DNA from: Stentor coeruleus
Taxonomy: Eukaryota > Ciliophora > Heterotrichea > Heterotrichida > Stentoridae
Length of the DNA: 49,270 nucleotides
Assembly: GCA_001970955.1 (NCBI GenBank)
Contig: MPUH01000505.1
Location: 1-49,270 of the forward strand
Direction: 5' to 3'
Part shown: positions 1-11,378 of the stretch, piece after piece
Layout of the letters: each line of letters begins with the position of its first letter
Position numbering within the stretch: position 1 is the stretch's first letter
The notes under the pieces: generated by a model
Database searches by the model: none
Told to the model about the DNA's origin: nothing
Seen by the model: only the letters and a program-made list of their open reading frames with translations
Program-made: the position numbers and the translations under genes

Positions 1-473
1 CTATAGCATTATCCCGAGATCATAAACCTGATGATAAAACAGAAGGTATAAGAATCCTTCAAAATAATGGTAGGGTCGAATCTTATCAAGATGAAAATGG
101 AAATCCTGTAGGTCCAGCAAGAGTATGGCTTAAAAATCAAGATTTACCTGGACTTGCTATGTCAAGATCAATGGGTGATGCTGTAGCTTCATCAGTAGGG
201 GTTATTGCTGAACCTGAAATATTAGAATTTCAATTGACAACTGAAGATAAATTTATTATTATAGGAAGTGATGGGGTTTTTGAATTTTTGAGTAATGAAG
301 AAGTTGTGAAAATTATTGTGCCTCATTGGAAAAGTAAAGATATTGATGGAGGCTGTGAAGCTTTGTGGAGAGAAGCGAATATTAGATGGAAAAGTGTAAG
401 GGATATATAGGAAGAAGAGGTTATTGATGATATTACTAATGTTTGTGTGTTTTTGGATGTACCAGGAAAGTAG
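1..473 (+). CDS. PP2C-family Ser/Thr protein phosphatase, 3' part (5' end outside window)
   Basis: This is a metal-dependent PP2C-type phosphatase that removes phosphate from Ser/Thr. About 151 C-terminal residues are visible, with the frame entering at base 3. The family signatures seen are SRDHKPD near the left edge, then DLPGLAMSRSMGD, then the metal-site Asp in GSDGVFEFLSNEEVV. After a 15-nt intron (396-410) comes DDITNVCVFL, matching the usual PP2C terminal DDIT...V motif. Without that intron the protein would stop at TAG 408-410 and lose the DDIT motif, so the splice is well supported. The last codons are VPGK and TAG. The catalytic N-terminal half lies outside the window, and the substrate is unknown. 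Confidence 0.9.
396..410 (+). other. 15-nt intron in PP2C gene
   Basis: GTAAGGGATATATAG. It contains an in-frame TAG, and removing it joins WKS to EEEVIDDIT and restores the terminal PP2C motif. Confidence 0.9.
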
Positions 474-1758
474 GTTTTGTTGTTAAGATTAGGATAATAA
501 ATTTGTATTTAGTATTTGGAAAGAGTTGATGTGATAAGTAAGTTTGGGTGAAGATTGGAATGATGGTTTTGGAGTATGGATTGAAAGAAAAAAAAAAGAG
601 GAAGATTTTAGGGGTGGTATATTTTTTGTCTTGAGAGTTTATTTTGTTTGTGAAGATTTAGATTTTTTAAACTGGGGTTGTCGATAGGGTTAATAAAAAC
701 CTCCACAGAAACCTTATCATACTAATATTCATTCACATATAAATTTTCTATAACAAAACCTATCTCCTAAAAAAAATTGCTAATCCTTATATGAAATTTA
801 TAAACCAATACATCCTTTTTAAAAAATTTCTTATTCTTCCTACGTATTTCCTATATAATTTTTTTTAAAGCCTACTTAATCTACATACTTCTTAAATATT
901 ATTCTCATATCTTTTGTGACGATATTAAAATCATATATTTTAAAAAAAAAAATATTATTTACCAAACTCATTTCAAAGCCTTTAATCAAAACATATGGAC
1001 ATTCTCTCTATACCAGTTTTATATCCACTACGATAATTTGTTAACAAAATCAAAATTTATTATATAATTTCAAACATTAAATATGGAAGGTATAATTATA
1101 GGCTGGTTAATTTTTGAAGTAAGGCCAGGAGAAAAAATTCAAAAAACACTCCATTCTGTATTCTATTAAAGAAATCTTTACTAAACCCAAAATCATCACT
1201 ATATTCAAAACCTGAATCAAAAAGTAATAATTTTCCTATCAAATATCATAATTTCCAATCAAAAATCTAACTANATAATTTTCCTATCAAATATCATAAT
1301 TTCCAATCAAAAATAATATCACCCCTCACCTAATTCCACAAAGATTTCTTATAAGCCTTCCTAAAACTAATCTTTTACCTTATATTTTCTAAGTTCATGC
1401 ATTTTGTCTATTAAACCAATAATAAAAGTCGACTATTCCTATCAATTCATCTCTACTACAACCTAACTCATTTTATTTTCATCAGATACCCCCACATACT
1501 AATTATATTCAAAAACCAAAAATCTTCCTTAAGTCAATTCCCTAATCATCTAAAATCTACACCATCACCTCTCTTATTTTTTTCGTTGAGTCCAATCAAC
1601 CAACTAAAACCACTTTAAAATTCCTCAAAAAAAATATTTTTCAAACCAAATCATATCCTTCCTAATCAAAAACTTCCTTTTAGATCTCATACAAAATAAA
1701 CTATATACACAAAATCCTCCATTAAAAGTCTTAGCCACCATTCATGTTGTCGAAATAA
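474..1758. other. AT-rich intergenic region
   Basis: About 1.3 kb between the PP2C stop and the ATPase start. I see no coding frame on either strand. It contains one N (1274) flanked by a direct repeat. The last part should hold the ATPase promoter, but no specific element can be named. Confidence 0.6.
1227..1313. repeat. Direct repeat of about 39 bp flanking an N (likely assembly overlap)
   Basis: Bases about 1227-1265 are repeated at 1275-1313 on the other side of the N at 1274. The repeat abuts the ambiguous base, as at the four other Ns in this window. This fits two contig ends that were joined without merging their overlap. Confidence 0.75.
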
Positions 1759-4515
1759 ATGGGTGAATACAAAAAGCTCAGTGACACTCACGAGGAAGAA
1801 GGTAAAAAAACTCTAAAAATGACCCCACAAGAAGAAGCTGAGACACAAACTGGTCCAGAAGGTCTCTCAAATGAAGAAGCAGCAAGAAGATTAGCACGTG
1901 ATGGGTAAAATATATTTAGTCCTAACAAGCTACCAGAAAAAAAAGTCAATCCTTGTCTAAAGTTCTTAAGTTATTACTGGGGACCTATGCCAGGGATGAT
2001 ATGGTGTGCAATAATAATAGAGTGTATTCGTTTAGCATTTATAGACTTGGCGATTTTACTTTTTTTACAGTTCATAAATGGCTTTGTTGGATGGAACGAA
2101 GAGAAAAATGCAGGTAACGCAATTGAAGCTTTGAAAAAAAGCCTTGCCCCTAAAGCTAAAGTTAAAAGAAATGGAGCCTGGGATACAATTGAAAGTTGGA
2201 ATGTAGTCCTTGGTGATAGAGTTAATATAAAACTTGGGGATATTATTCCTGCTGATTTAAAATTAGGTCCAGGGTATGCAGAAATAGACCAAGCAGCTTT
2301 AACAGGAGAATCTTTAGCTGTGATAAGATATGAAGGGGATATAGTCTATCAAGGTAGTGTTTGTAAAAGAGGTGATCTTGAAGCTATAGTAATCGCTGTT
2401 GGAGCTAATACATTTTTTGGTAAGACCTCAGCTTTAGTAGGCCAAGTTAATCAACGAGGGAATTTCCAAAAAGTTATATTAAAAGTAACAGCGGTACTTA
2501 TGGTTATATCAATAGTCTTAGTAGGGATTATATTTGGTGTTGTTATAGCTAAAGGAAACAATTTCTTAGAAACTTTATCTATATGCGTAGTTATACTTGT
2601 AGCTTCTATACCTGTAGCTATGCAAGTTGTTTGTTCAACTACTATGGCAGTTGGTGCTAGAGCTCTTGCTAAAAGAAAAGCTATTGTTAGTAGATTAAAT
2701 TCTATAGAAGAACTTGCTGGGATGGAAATATTGTGTAGTGATAAAACAGGGACTTTGACAAAAAATGAACTTACGGTACAGAATCCAACTTTGATAGGGA
2801 AATTTACTATACAAGATATTTTCCTTACTGCAGGTTTAGCTTGTAAAAGAGAAATTGGATCACAAGATGCTATAGATAAATGTGTTACTGAATATGCTGT
2901 ACATAAATGTGGAATAAGTTTTGCTGATTATGAAGAAGAAGATTTTATACCTTTTGACCCTAAAATCAAAAGAACTGAAGCTACTGTGAGGAATACGAGG
3001 ACTGGACATACGATAAAAGTATCTAAAGGTGCCCCACAAGTTATATTGGCTATGGCTGAAAACCCGGAAATTGAAGAAATGGTTACTAATGCGGTTAATG
3101 ATTTAGCTTCTAGAGGATATAGAACTTTAGGTGTTGGAAGAGCTGATATTGAACATAAATGGGTATTTTTAGGTTTAATACCACTTTATGATCCTCCTAG
3201 AGATGATACTAAAGAAACTATACAAAAAGCTATACAGATGGAAGTTAAGGTTAAGATGATTACTGGAGACCAAATTGCTATTGCTAAAGAAACAGCAAAT
3301 CTTTTGAATCTTGGAGATAAAATTTTTAACTCAGAATTATTAAGTGAGGAAGCTACAGCGGTACAAAGAGAATATCTTAGTACGATTATTGAAGAAGCTG
3401 ATGGGTTTGCGGAAGTGTTCCCTGAGCATAAATTCGCTATTGTTAAAATGCTTCAGGATCTTGGGAAAAGAGTTGGTATGACTGGAGATGGGGTTAACGA
3501 TGCACCAGCTTTGAAAAAAGCAGATGTCGGGATCGCAGTTGATGGTGCTACAGATGCAGCTAGAGCAGCAGCAGACATAGTCTTAACCAGTGCAGGTCTT
3601 TCAGTAATTATCGAAGCTATCTATCGTGCAAGGAAAATCTTCCAAAGAATGAAAAACTTCTGCACCTACCGTATAGCTTGTACAATCCAATTGTTAATCT
3701 TTTTCTTCATATCAATGTGTTCATTAAAACCTGATGATTATTCATGTCATGGAGTAGGTGATTGTGGTGATGTTCCAAATACATTTTCTTTACCAGTTGT
3801 AGCATTAGTCATTATAACAGTTCTAAACGATGGGACTATAATCTCAATAGCATATGATAGAGTAACAGTATCTAAAAAACCTGATCAATGGAATTTATTA
3901 CTAATTTATATAAATGCTTGTACACTTGGTGGTATAGCATTTATCTCATCAATAATCCTTTTATTATGTGGTCTTGATAATATGCATGCAAGTGACCCGA
4001 ATAGTTTTTTAAATGCTTTTGGGATAAATGCTTTTACATATGGAGAAATGCTTACTGTTGTTTATCTAAAAGTATCCCTTTCTGATTTTTTAACTGTTTT
4101 TACAGCAAGGACAAATAGTTGGTTTTGGACTAGAGCTCCAGGTAAGGTACTTTTGGCTGCAGCTGCTGTAGCAACATTTGCCGCAACACTTATGTCTGTG
4201 TATTGGTTTCTTGATGTTAATGCTGGGGATGGAGATTCTGGGAAAATCCCGAATATGAAATCAGTAAGTTGGGGTGTTGCTGGATTTGTCTGGCTTTATA
4301 ATATGGTATTTTTTGTCCTTCAAGATGTTGTTAAGGTAATTCAGCTTAAAAGTTTCGATGCTTATTATGCCATGAATGGTAAAGAAACTGGATTTTCTGG
4401 AGCGGTTTTGACTGATACATTTTTAGTATTTACTACTGGGGAAAGAGGAACTGGTAGGAAGTCGATTGTCACAAGAAGGTCTATGGCTGCTGCACATTTT
4501 GATAGTAAAGCTTAG
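1759..4515 (+). CDS. P3A-type plasma-membrane H+-transporting ATPase
   Basis: This is a P-type ATPase that exports protons using an aspartyl-phosphate intermediate. The ATG at 1759 opens MGEYKKLSDT. A 15-nt intron (1905-1919) holds an in-frame TAA, and its removal gives LARDGPNKLPEKKVNP, the family's N-terminal cation-ATPase segment. The spliced protein is 913 aa, normal for the family. Visible motifs are TGES of the actuator domain (about residue 177), DKTGTLT with phospho-Asp at about 323, KGAPQVIL in the nucleotide site, and TGDGVNDAPALKKADVGIAV at about 569. In M6, LNDGTIISIAYDRV contains the Asp used for proton transport in P3A pumps. The M1-M2 loop is short. The P3A subgroup is favoured over Ca2+ or Na+/K+ pumps because of GLAPK-like SLAPKAKV and the LNDGT motif. 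Confidence 0.95.
1905..1919 (+). other. 15-nt intron in H+-ATPase gene
   Basis: GTAAAATATATTTAG. It splits a Gly codon (GG|T) and carries an in-frame TAA. Splicing gives DGPNKLPEKK, which matches P3A ATPases. Confidence 0.92.
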
Positions 4516-4692
4516 TAAATATAGAAATAATCAGAATTTTAGGTTTAAGTAAAGATTTTGAATGATGGGGTTTAATGCTTTTAATTACTAGGTTGGAGTA
4601 TGAGGATTTTAATATGGTTTTTATTGGGCATTTAAGGAAAAATAATAGTAAAGTTCTTATAGATTAGAGGATTATATCTGAAAATATTATAA

Positions 4693-7600
4693 ATGTATCA
4701 AACTCCTAGAACACCAAAGCCCAAGTTTATTCCACCTATCAAGACAGCTGCATCATTTCTTAGAACTATATCAGACACTTCAGACCTTCAGAGGATGATG
4801 TTTACTACAACAGTTGTCCGTGATTCTCCTTCATCTTTAGTTCAGAGAGGAGGGTCTACGATTATAAAGACATCATATTCTTCAAACTCTTTAAATAGTG
4901 CTATAAGGTTGGTTCAAGAACAAAATACTTCTAGACAGACACGAGATATTTCTCATTTGCAAGATATACTTAGGTATTCAAATTCGGAGACTGAAAATAA
5001 TCTTAAATCAATACATGTATTGCCGACTAATCTAGAACAGCTTAAGACTTATATGTCTGCACGAATGAACTTAGAAAGTCGTTTAGGTTCTAAAAAATCG
5101 CATGTTTGCTTTAAAGAGCGATGTCTAGAAAGCTTCGTTGAAAACAATCTAGCTTTCTCTGATTGGAACATCTTTGATTATCACCCCCGTCATAACACTG
5201 ATTTAGGTTCTCCAACAGGTGTGCATGATATTACAAACCTTAAAGAATGGTATAAAGTAATGAAAACCAACTACCTTTCAAAAATTATCCAAAATAGCAA
5301 GCTTAATGAAGTTAACAAAAAAATTATGGACAAAGAGAGCTTAGAAAATTTTGAACTAATAATAAAAGCAGGTCTCAAAGAATGCATGCGACAAATTGCT
5401 GTCCAGTCCTATGAACGTGGAGAGCTTCTTCTTGAGCTTTTTCAAAACCTCAGCCTTTATTGGAATTGGAAAATAGAAGCTCTAGAATCTACTCATAAAG
5501 CTCGTTACAAGCAGACTAAAATTGAACTCCAAACAGTCTCCCAATCTTTTGCCGCACAAAAATCTGATTTTAAAAAGAAAGAAAAAACTGTAAAAATTAT
5601 ATAGTACAATCATGATATAGAAATCTTAAGATCAGACAATTTATTAAAGAAAGTAGAAATTGATAAACTTATTGATACAATAAAGAAACTTAAAGCTGAA
5701 AGGATTTACAGAAGTAAATTAGATCTTGATCGATACAATGTTATGATAAAAAAGTTTAAAGAACTTAAAGATTTTACTATTAACCTTATAGAAGACCCTT
5801 ATAATATTATAATAGCCAAAACACTCCAGAAAAAAAAAGAGTCCTTGGCTGAGTTGATTTTAGCCAAGATTAAAACTTTCCATCAAAAATATTCAGAGTA
5901 TTTTTCAAGGTTTACTGAAGAGCAGATTATTGAACATGAAATGCTAACTGTAAACACTGAGTGTATATTTATCGAAGCATCACAACAAACTTATAATAGT
6001 GATTTTACTAATGATCAAGGATGTAATGCTATTGTTGAATATCAAGATGAGAATATTGAGACTGAAGAAGTATATGAAATGATTATAGAAGAAGAAGTAA
6101 AAGATTTAAAAAAACCAGAAAGGAAAAAAGAACCATTTTCAATTGTGATTACTAATGAACATGAAGAACAAGTTGTTGCTTTTCAAGATGATTTAAAAAG
6201 TTTATTAAGTTTCAGTAGCGAAAGTAGTGACACAGAAAATCATGAAGATGATGCAAAAATTGAACCTGAAACTTTAATGAGAAAAGTTAGGGTTAGTGGG
6301 TTTTATAAGGCCCGAGCAACATTTGATAAAGATAGTCAAACTGAAGAAAATGTGTTTATTGAAATGTCTAAAAGGGATGAAGAAGAATTGTTGAATTGGA
6401 TGATAAAAGATCGTCAGGATTACTTAAAAGATATACAAAAACAAATACTAAACAAGAAATCAGAACTTGTTAATTATGAAAATATATCAAAAAATAGGTT
6501 GTTAGGCCAATCATTTAATTTGGATGAATCAAGGTCATCTGTTTCATCAGTAGGTTCATTTGAAAGTTTTGATATGTCAATTGATGCTGATATTGAATAT
6601 TTACGAAAAACAGGAATTATTGGTAAAGATGTTGATATATATTCATGGAAAGAAGGGTATAATTATGGATTAGAAAAAGCTAAAACCCTGAAAACTGAAG
6701 AAGATATAATGCCAAGATTAGAAGATGCAGACAAATTCGAAAGCAAAGATGACTTCATTATGAAAGATGAAGAAAATGAGATATTTGACGACCAAGATCA
6801 AAAGGAACAAATCTTAAGAAGTAAATACAAAAGGACAACACTTGGGATTGATGATATGAAAAGGTATAGAAAATCAACAAAAATCAAAGAGTTCCATTTC
6901 CAAAGAAAAGAAACTAGGACTTCAACTGTAAAAGTGACAAACAAGCCAAAGTTCTTAGATGAGTTTCTAAGTGATGAGCTTAAGAATATTATAAAGCAGG
7001 CTAAAATGTCAAGGAAAATGGTCCAGAAAAATGTGGCGTTAATGTACAGTGCAGCTATAGGTAAAACAACAATTATTGAATTTGAAAGCTTAGCAGTATT
7101 TGTATATGACGAGTTTTGTTCGAAATATGGTCAGAAAAAAGTGGTTATAAAAAAAATCATCGACTTTGTATCTGGGCTGTTAAAATACCCTGATTCTCGA
7201 CGTGTTGTAAATTTTATCAAACTCTTAGGTATAAGCCACAAACTTGGTCTTGAAGACTTTTGTCGTCCTAAACAATCGTTTAACTTCTTCATAGCTCTTA
7301 ACAGACTTATAGAAAAGTCTAAACTAGGGATTATCAGCTTAGAAGAAATGACTGATTATCAGTTCATCCCAGCAATTCGTGCTATAGACTGTACCAAAGA
7401 ACTCCTTTCCGCTTATTTCGACAACTCTAAAATCCAAAACATAATCTCGACTATAGAAAAAAACTCACATCCTGACCCTAAAAAAATCAATAAATTCGGC
7501 ATTGTCGATTTAGAATTCCTTCAAGAACTGCTCTTATTAGAATTCGATTCTTACAACCATACAATATTATCCCATCTAAACAAAATTGTCACCCCATTTT

Positions 7601-8067
7601 CCTTAGTTTCCAAAAAAGATAAAATTCATAAACTTGATTGTATGATGCTCATAAGATATTTATGCCCAGTAAAATTCTTTACTTTATTAAGCAAACCATC
7701 AATTGAAAGTTTTTCATTATTAGCTAATCATGATAGTAAAAAACTTACAATTTCTATAAAAAGGTTTTATGATTTATGTTTTGGCCATAGACTTCTATAC
7801 CCAGGAGAAATTGAAGTTATGCTTGAAGAGAGGATAAATGAAACTCAAGCACAAGAAATTATATTATATCAATCTTCAATGCATATGACAAATCTTAAGT
7901 TTATATTAGCGAATAAAGAAAGGTTTGGGCTTGATGAACTTTATGTTTACAATTGGGAAAACAAACTTGGGGGATTAGCTGAAGATAGTAAGTATAATCT
8001 ATCAAGTAGTGTGCTTATATGGCGTATGTTAGCATGTGAGGTTAAAAGGTTATTAAGTGAGTGTTAG
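4693..8067 (+). CDS. Large coiled-coil protein with DNALI1/TSNAXIP1-like motif, probably axonemal
   Basis: A spliced protein of about 1119 aa is made by joining two long frames across a 15-nt intron (5590-5604). Residues about 219-260 contain KECMRQIAVQSYERGELLLE followed by a long helix. This resembles the RQVT..C.ERG.LL motif of inner-arm dynein light chain p28/DNALI1 and of TSNAXIP1-type proteins. Coiled coil runs on through FAAQKSDFKKKEKT and NLLKKVEIDKLIDTIKKLKAE. The middle (about 380-650) is acidic and low complexity. The last 350 residues form a helical domain I do not recognise. The ATG at 4693 is the first in frame. A structural or ciliary role is an inference from the motif. Confidence 0.75.
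5590..5604 (+). other. 15-nt intron in coiled-coil gene
   Basis: GTAAAAATTATATAG. It ends in an in-frame TAG. Its removal joins KKKEKT to YNHDIEILRSDN and the following coiled coil with no gap. Confidence 0.88.
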
Positions 8068-8100
8068 ATTTTTATTACTTTTAATGGATAATACTTTTAT

Positions 8101-8757
8101 ATGAAAAAGCCTTTAAGCATGCTGATTTTAGCTTCGAATCTTGTGATTATAAACATGTTGTGGCCTTTGAAAATCAGATATGCTGATTGGATACAAGTAC
8201 TTGTTGGTGCTGGATTAGGGTTGATATGTTTTATTATCCTAAACTTTGCCCTTTATGGGTTTAGGAGTAAAATGCTGATTTATAGTTCAAGTAAAAGTTG
8301 GATTGGGCTTATGGCTTATCAAGGTAGTCTTTTAGGTGGATATGTTGCTTATAATTATACTGTGTTTGAGAAATTTAATAGAGAAACTCAGTCTTGGGGA
8401 ATTTATACTATTTATTTAGTCAATGCTGTATCTGCGAGTTTATGTATTTTTGCCCTTACGGCTATGGAGAATTTCGTCCCGTTATTGAAGAAATATCCGA
8501 TTTTATATAGTACGATTTGGGATACTGAAGATTTTTTCATATCGTGTTTAGCAAATATTACAGCTTCAGAGTTCTTTGGCTTGGCTATTGGGTTTTATAC
8601 TGTGTTGTTGTATTTAGCTTGGAAAGGAATTTATTATGTTGCTACTTCTATTGAATTGCCGTATTTGTTTATTGTCAGTCTTGTTCTGACTTTCGCTGCA
8701 AGCGTAGGATGGGTTATTGTTAAGAGCTTTAGAAGAAAAATCAAGTCTCAAGTGTAA
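8101..8757 (+). CDS. Multi-pass membrane protein, unrecognised family
   Basis: 218 aa, starting at an ATG only 33 bp after the preceding stop. About six hydrophobic segments are visible, at roughly residues 8-25, 30-53, 63-84, 99-121, 152-178 and 184-208. They are separated by short polar loops, and a basic tail (FRRKIKSQV) closes the protein. The second helix has a small-residue pattern (VGAGLGLICF) suited to tight helix packing. The topology is like TMEM198-type or other small six-TM proteins, but I see no diagnostic motif and make no functional call. It looks intronless. Confidence 0.7.
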   Translation: MKKPLSMLILASNLVIINMLWPLKIRYADWIQVLVGAGLGLICFIILNFALYGFRSKMLIYSSSKSWIGLMAYQGSLLGGYVAYNYTVFEKFNRETQSWGIYTIYLVNAVSASLCIFALTAMENFVPLLKKYPILYSTIWDTEDFFISCLANITASEFFGLAIGFYTVLLYLAWKGIYYVATSIELPYLFIVSLVLTFAASVGWVIVKSFRRKIKSQV

Positions 8758-9592
8758 TAAATTATGAGGTTTATGATTTTTTTTGTGGGGATACTTTTAA
8801 TTTAGTTTTTAGCATAGGGTTTGTAATATTTTTTTTTTTGGGATGAAGATAGGAATTTTTCAATTGCCTTTTTTTTGTGGGTTTAAGATTTAGAATTTTT
8901 ATTATTTTGGTTTTTGTGTGATTATAGATGNTTTTTTTTTTGGGATGAAGATAGGAATTTTTCAATTGCCTTTTTTTTGTGGGTTTAAGATTTAGGATTT
9001 TTATTATTTTGGTTTTTGTGTGTTTATAGATAGCTTTATGTTTTATTTTTAGGGATTTTAATAGTAGTTTTTATTATTGTAATGTGAGTTAATAAGTTTG
9101 TATTTATTGATTTACTTATTATTGATTTTATTGATGGTGTTGAGGATTTTTTGGTTGCATGGATTTTTTATAGGTTTGGCTTTTATAATTTTTCCCACTA
9201 GTTTCAGTTGATTTACTCCTATTTATTTCTTAATAATCTCAATTTTCCCCTATTTCGAAATTGAATTTCTGTCATAATTAACTGCTGTATCTATCTTTTA
9301 TAAAAAATCACCCTCTATAAATACCAAAGTTTCAAGTATCAAATTGTCATTCATAAAATCGTTTCCATTCACATCATTTCCTATATAAAAATAATTCAAA
9401 AAATACAAAAAAACCTATAAACCCTAACACTAAAAACTCAAAATTGCACAACAACATTTCTACAAATATAAAATCAAACAAATAAAACTTCAAACAACCC
9501 AAATCCGCATTTCCCAACCACAAATTATCAACATATCTTTCCCATAAAGCAAAATATTCAATCATCCAACTTTATTATGTAATTTTTCAAAT
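8758..9592. other. AT-rich intergenic region
   Basis: About 835 bp of T-rich then A-rich sequence. It holds a direct repeat of about 100 bp around an N. Short open frames on the minus strand here are homopolymer-driven and not credible genes. Confidence 0.6.
8830..9032. repeat. Direct repeat of about 100 bp flanking an N (likely assembly overlap)
   Basis: Bases about 8830-8930 and 8932-9032 are nearly identical, differing at a few sites (for example A versus G in TTTAG[A/G]ATT). They meet at the N at 8931. The small differences suggest two allelic or error-bearing contig ends. Confidence 0.8.
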
Positions 9593-11032
9593 ATGAGCGA
9601 CAAGAAAAAGCTTTTTATCACTCACGATAAATCCAAAAGCATCACCGAAAAACATCTTCATCCTGACTATTCCATAATCGACATTCCCGATAAGAACTTT
9701 ACAGCAATTGGTGATGAGGCTTGTTGTGCCTGTTCAATATGCCAAAAAGCTATAAAACTAATATCAAATACAAATACCGATAAAACTCATACATCAGAAT
9801 TAGCTTATAAAGAACATTTAATACATCGACGTTTTACTTGGTTACTCTCAGAACTAGGCCGTCATTCTTTTACTCATGAAATCCTCATCCCAACTCCAGA
9901 AATTGTTTTTTTTCGCAACTGTCGACCTCATTTTCTTATCGAAAGTTCTCATCATTCATTGAAATACATAACCTCAGGTGATAAACTCAGACTGACAGAA
10001 ATCCTTAAAAACTATACAAAAATAGTGAGAAACCGTAAAAAAGAAGAAAAACCTGGAGTTAAAACATTAGAAAATTATGGTAAAGAAATATGCATATTAA
10101 GATACACATTAAATCATAAAGGAAATGAAAATAAAATCCTTGATGAAGCTCCTGAATACGAAAATGGACCTATGAGAATTCTAAGCGAAAAAGAGTTCTT
10201 TGATTTTATGTATGAACGACCAGGGAGTAATGTTTGGAAAAATATAGTCTATATTCAAACAATAGTAAAATGTAAAACTGGTATTGGTAATATAATAACA
10301 ATTCATTACAAAACCTTAAAGCCTATGAATATAAATGACTTACAATCCTCAATTGATCATAAAAATGATGATAAACTCATGTATTCAAATCCAAATAATT
10401 ACTGTGAATTATTATGTAAACGTATAGATGCATTATTACATTTTTATAGCGATCTAGAGATTTTAAATATGAAAGCTGAGTTTACACAAGATGATTTAGG
10501 GAAAATCTGGCTTACTTATGCTAATGAAATTTATGTTGGACATGTTGATATGCCTAAACCAAAAAGTAACAAGATAAGTAAATATACATATGAAGATATG
10601 GTTGCTATTAATGAAGATTTAGAGAAAAAAGTTAATAAATGTACTGGGAAAATGAAATATGAGGAATATTCAAGTCAGATGATGGATATTTATAATAATA
10701 TTAAAGAAAAAACTCAAGTTGATAGGGTACTTAGTGCCAAACCTATATGTTATAAGGATTTAGAACTTATGCAATCTTTAGAAACTAAACATGTTTGGGA
10801 TAGAAGTGGGTCTATTAGTAGGAAAGCTTCGAAGAAAAGGAAAAAAGAACAAGGATTTGACCCGAGGAATAGTGGGAGGACTAAGAAGAGGTTTGAACTT
10901 ATTAAAAGTCATTCAAATAATTATGACTTTTTCCCTACGAATTATGTTCAGAGAAAAGTATGGATTTTTACTAGTTGCTCAGCATCTCCTGAGAATAAGA
11001 TGAAGAGTAAGAGGTCGGGAGTTTTACATTAA
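9593..11032 (+). CDS. Hypothetical protein, 479 aa
   Basis: An intact single-exon frame begins at ATG 9593. The N-terminal part has a CxxC pair in EACCACSICQKAIKL, too isolated to call a zinc finger. The central third is mixed alpha/beta, with MRILSEKEFFDFMYERPG and WKNIVYIQTIVKCKTGIG. Around residues 298-315 is the motif FTQDDLGKIWLTYANEI. A similar F..D..G.IW...A..I pattern is, as I recall, common in ciliate proteins of unknown role. The C-terminus is Lys/Arg/Ser rich (RKASKKRKKEQ) and probably disordered. I do not recognise a family. Confidence 0.7.
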   Translation: MSDKKKLFITHDKSKSITEKHLHPDYSIIDIPDKNFTAIGDEACCACSICQKAIKLISNTNTDKTHTSELAYKEHLIHRRFTWLLSELGRHSFTHEILIPTPEIVFFRNCRPHFLIESSHHSLKYITSGDKLRLTEILKNYTKIVRNRKKEEKPGVKTLENYGKEICILRYTLNHKGNENKILDEAPEYENGPMRILSEKEFFDFMYERPGSNVWKNIVYIQTIVKCKTGIGNIITIHYKTLKPMNINDLQSSIDHKNDDKLMYSNPNNYCELLCKRIDALLHFYSDLEILNMKAEFTQDDLGKIWLTYANEIYVGHVDMPKPKSNKISKYTYEDMVAINEDLEKKVNKCTGKMKYEEYSSQMMDIYNNIKEKTQVDRVLSAKPICYKDLELMQSLETKHVWDRSGSISRKASKKRKKEQGFDPRNSGRTKKRFELIKSHSNNYDFFPTNYVQRKVWIFTSCSASPENKMKSKRSGVLH

Positions 11033-11378
11033 GTTTATATTTACGTATGATGGTTGATTAATATGTATGGGTATTAGGTATTTTAGGATTATTGGCTAAT
11101 ATTTATGTGGGTTTAATGATTTTGATTGGTTTTTTAATACTTTCTAATAACAATACCTATATACACAATTTTAAATGTTATAAAATTTTGAAACATATAA
11201 AAACCTTTATAAAATCATAACTATAAAAACATATTCACTCTTACTCATCTACAAAAAAATCAACTCAAAAACCCTTATTAAACCTCAAAATAAAAACTAA
11301 ACCCTAAACCTTTTAATTAAAAAAAAATCCCTTAAACTCATGCCAAATTTCTATAATCATTAAACTTAAACCACTACC
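11033..11378. other. Convergent intergenic spacer
   Basis: About 345 bp between two genes that point towards each other. It should contain both 3' UTRs. Nothing else is recognised. Confidence 0.6.

Noticed and set aside
396..1919. In-frame TAG/TAA read as glutamine (ciliate alternative code)
   Set aside because: Every in-frame stop in an intact gene lies inside a 15-16 nt GT...AG segment whose removal restores conserved sequence (PP2C, ATPase, RING, NACHT-type), so the standard code with tiny introns explains them better.
8771..8965. Minus-strand open frame of 64 codons
   Set aside because: It is built from homopolymer runs and spans the N between duplicated contig ends.
9374..9565. Minus-strand open frame of 63 codons
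   Set aside because: Short, compositionally like AT-rich noncoding DNA, and located in the upstream flank of the gene at 9593.
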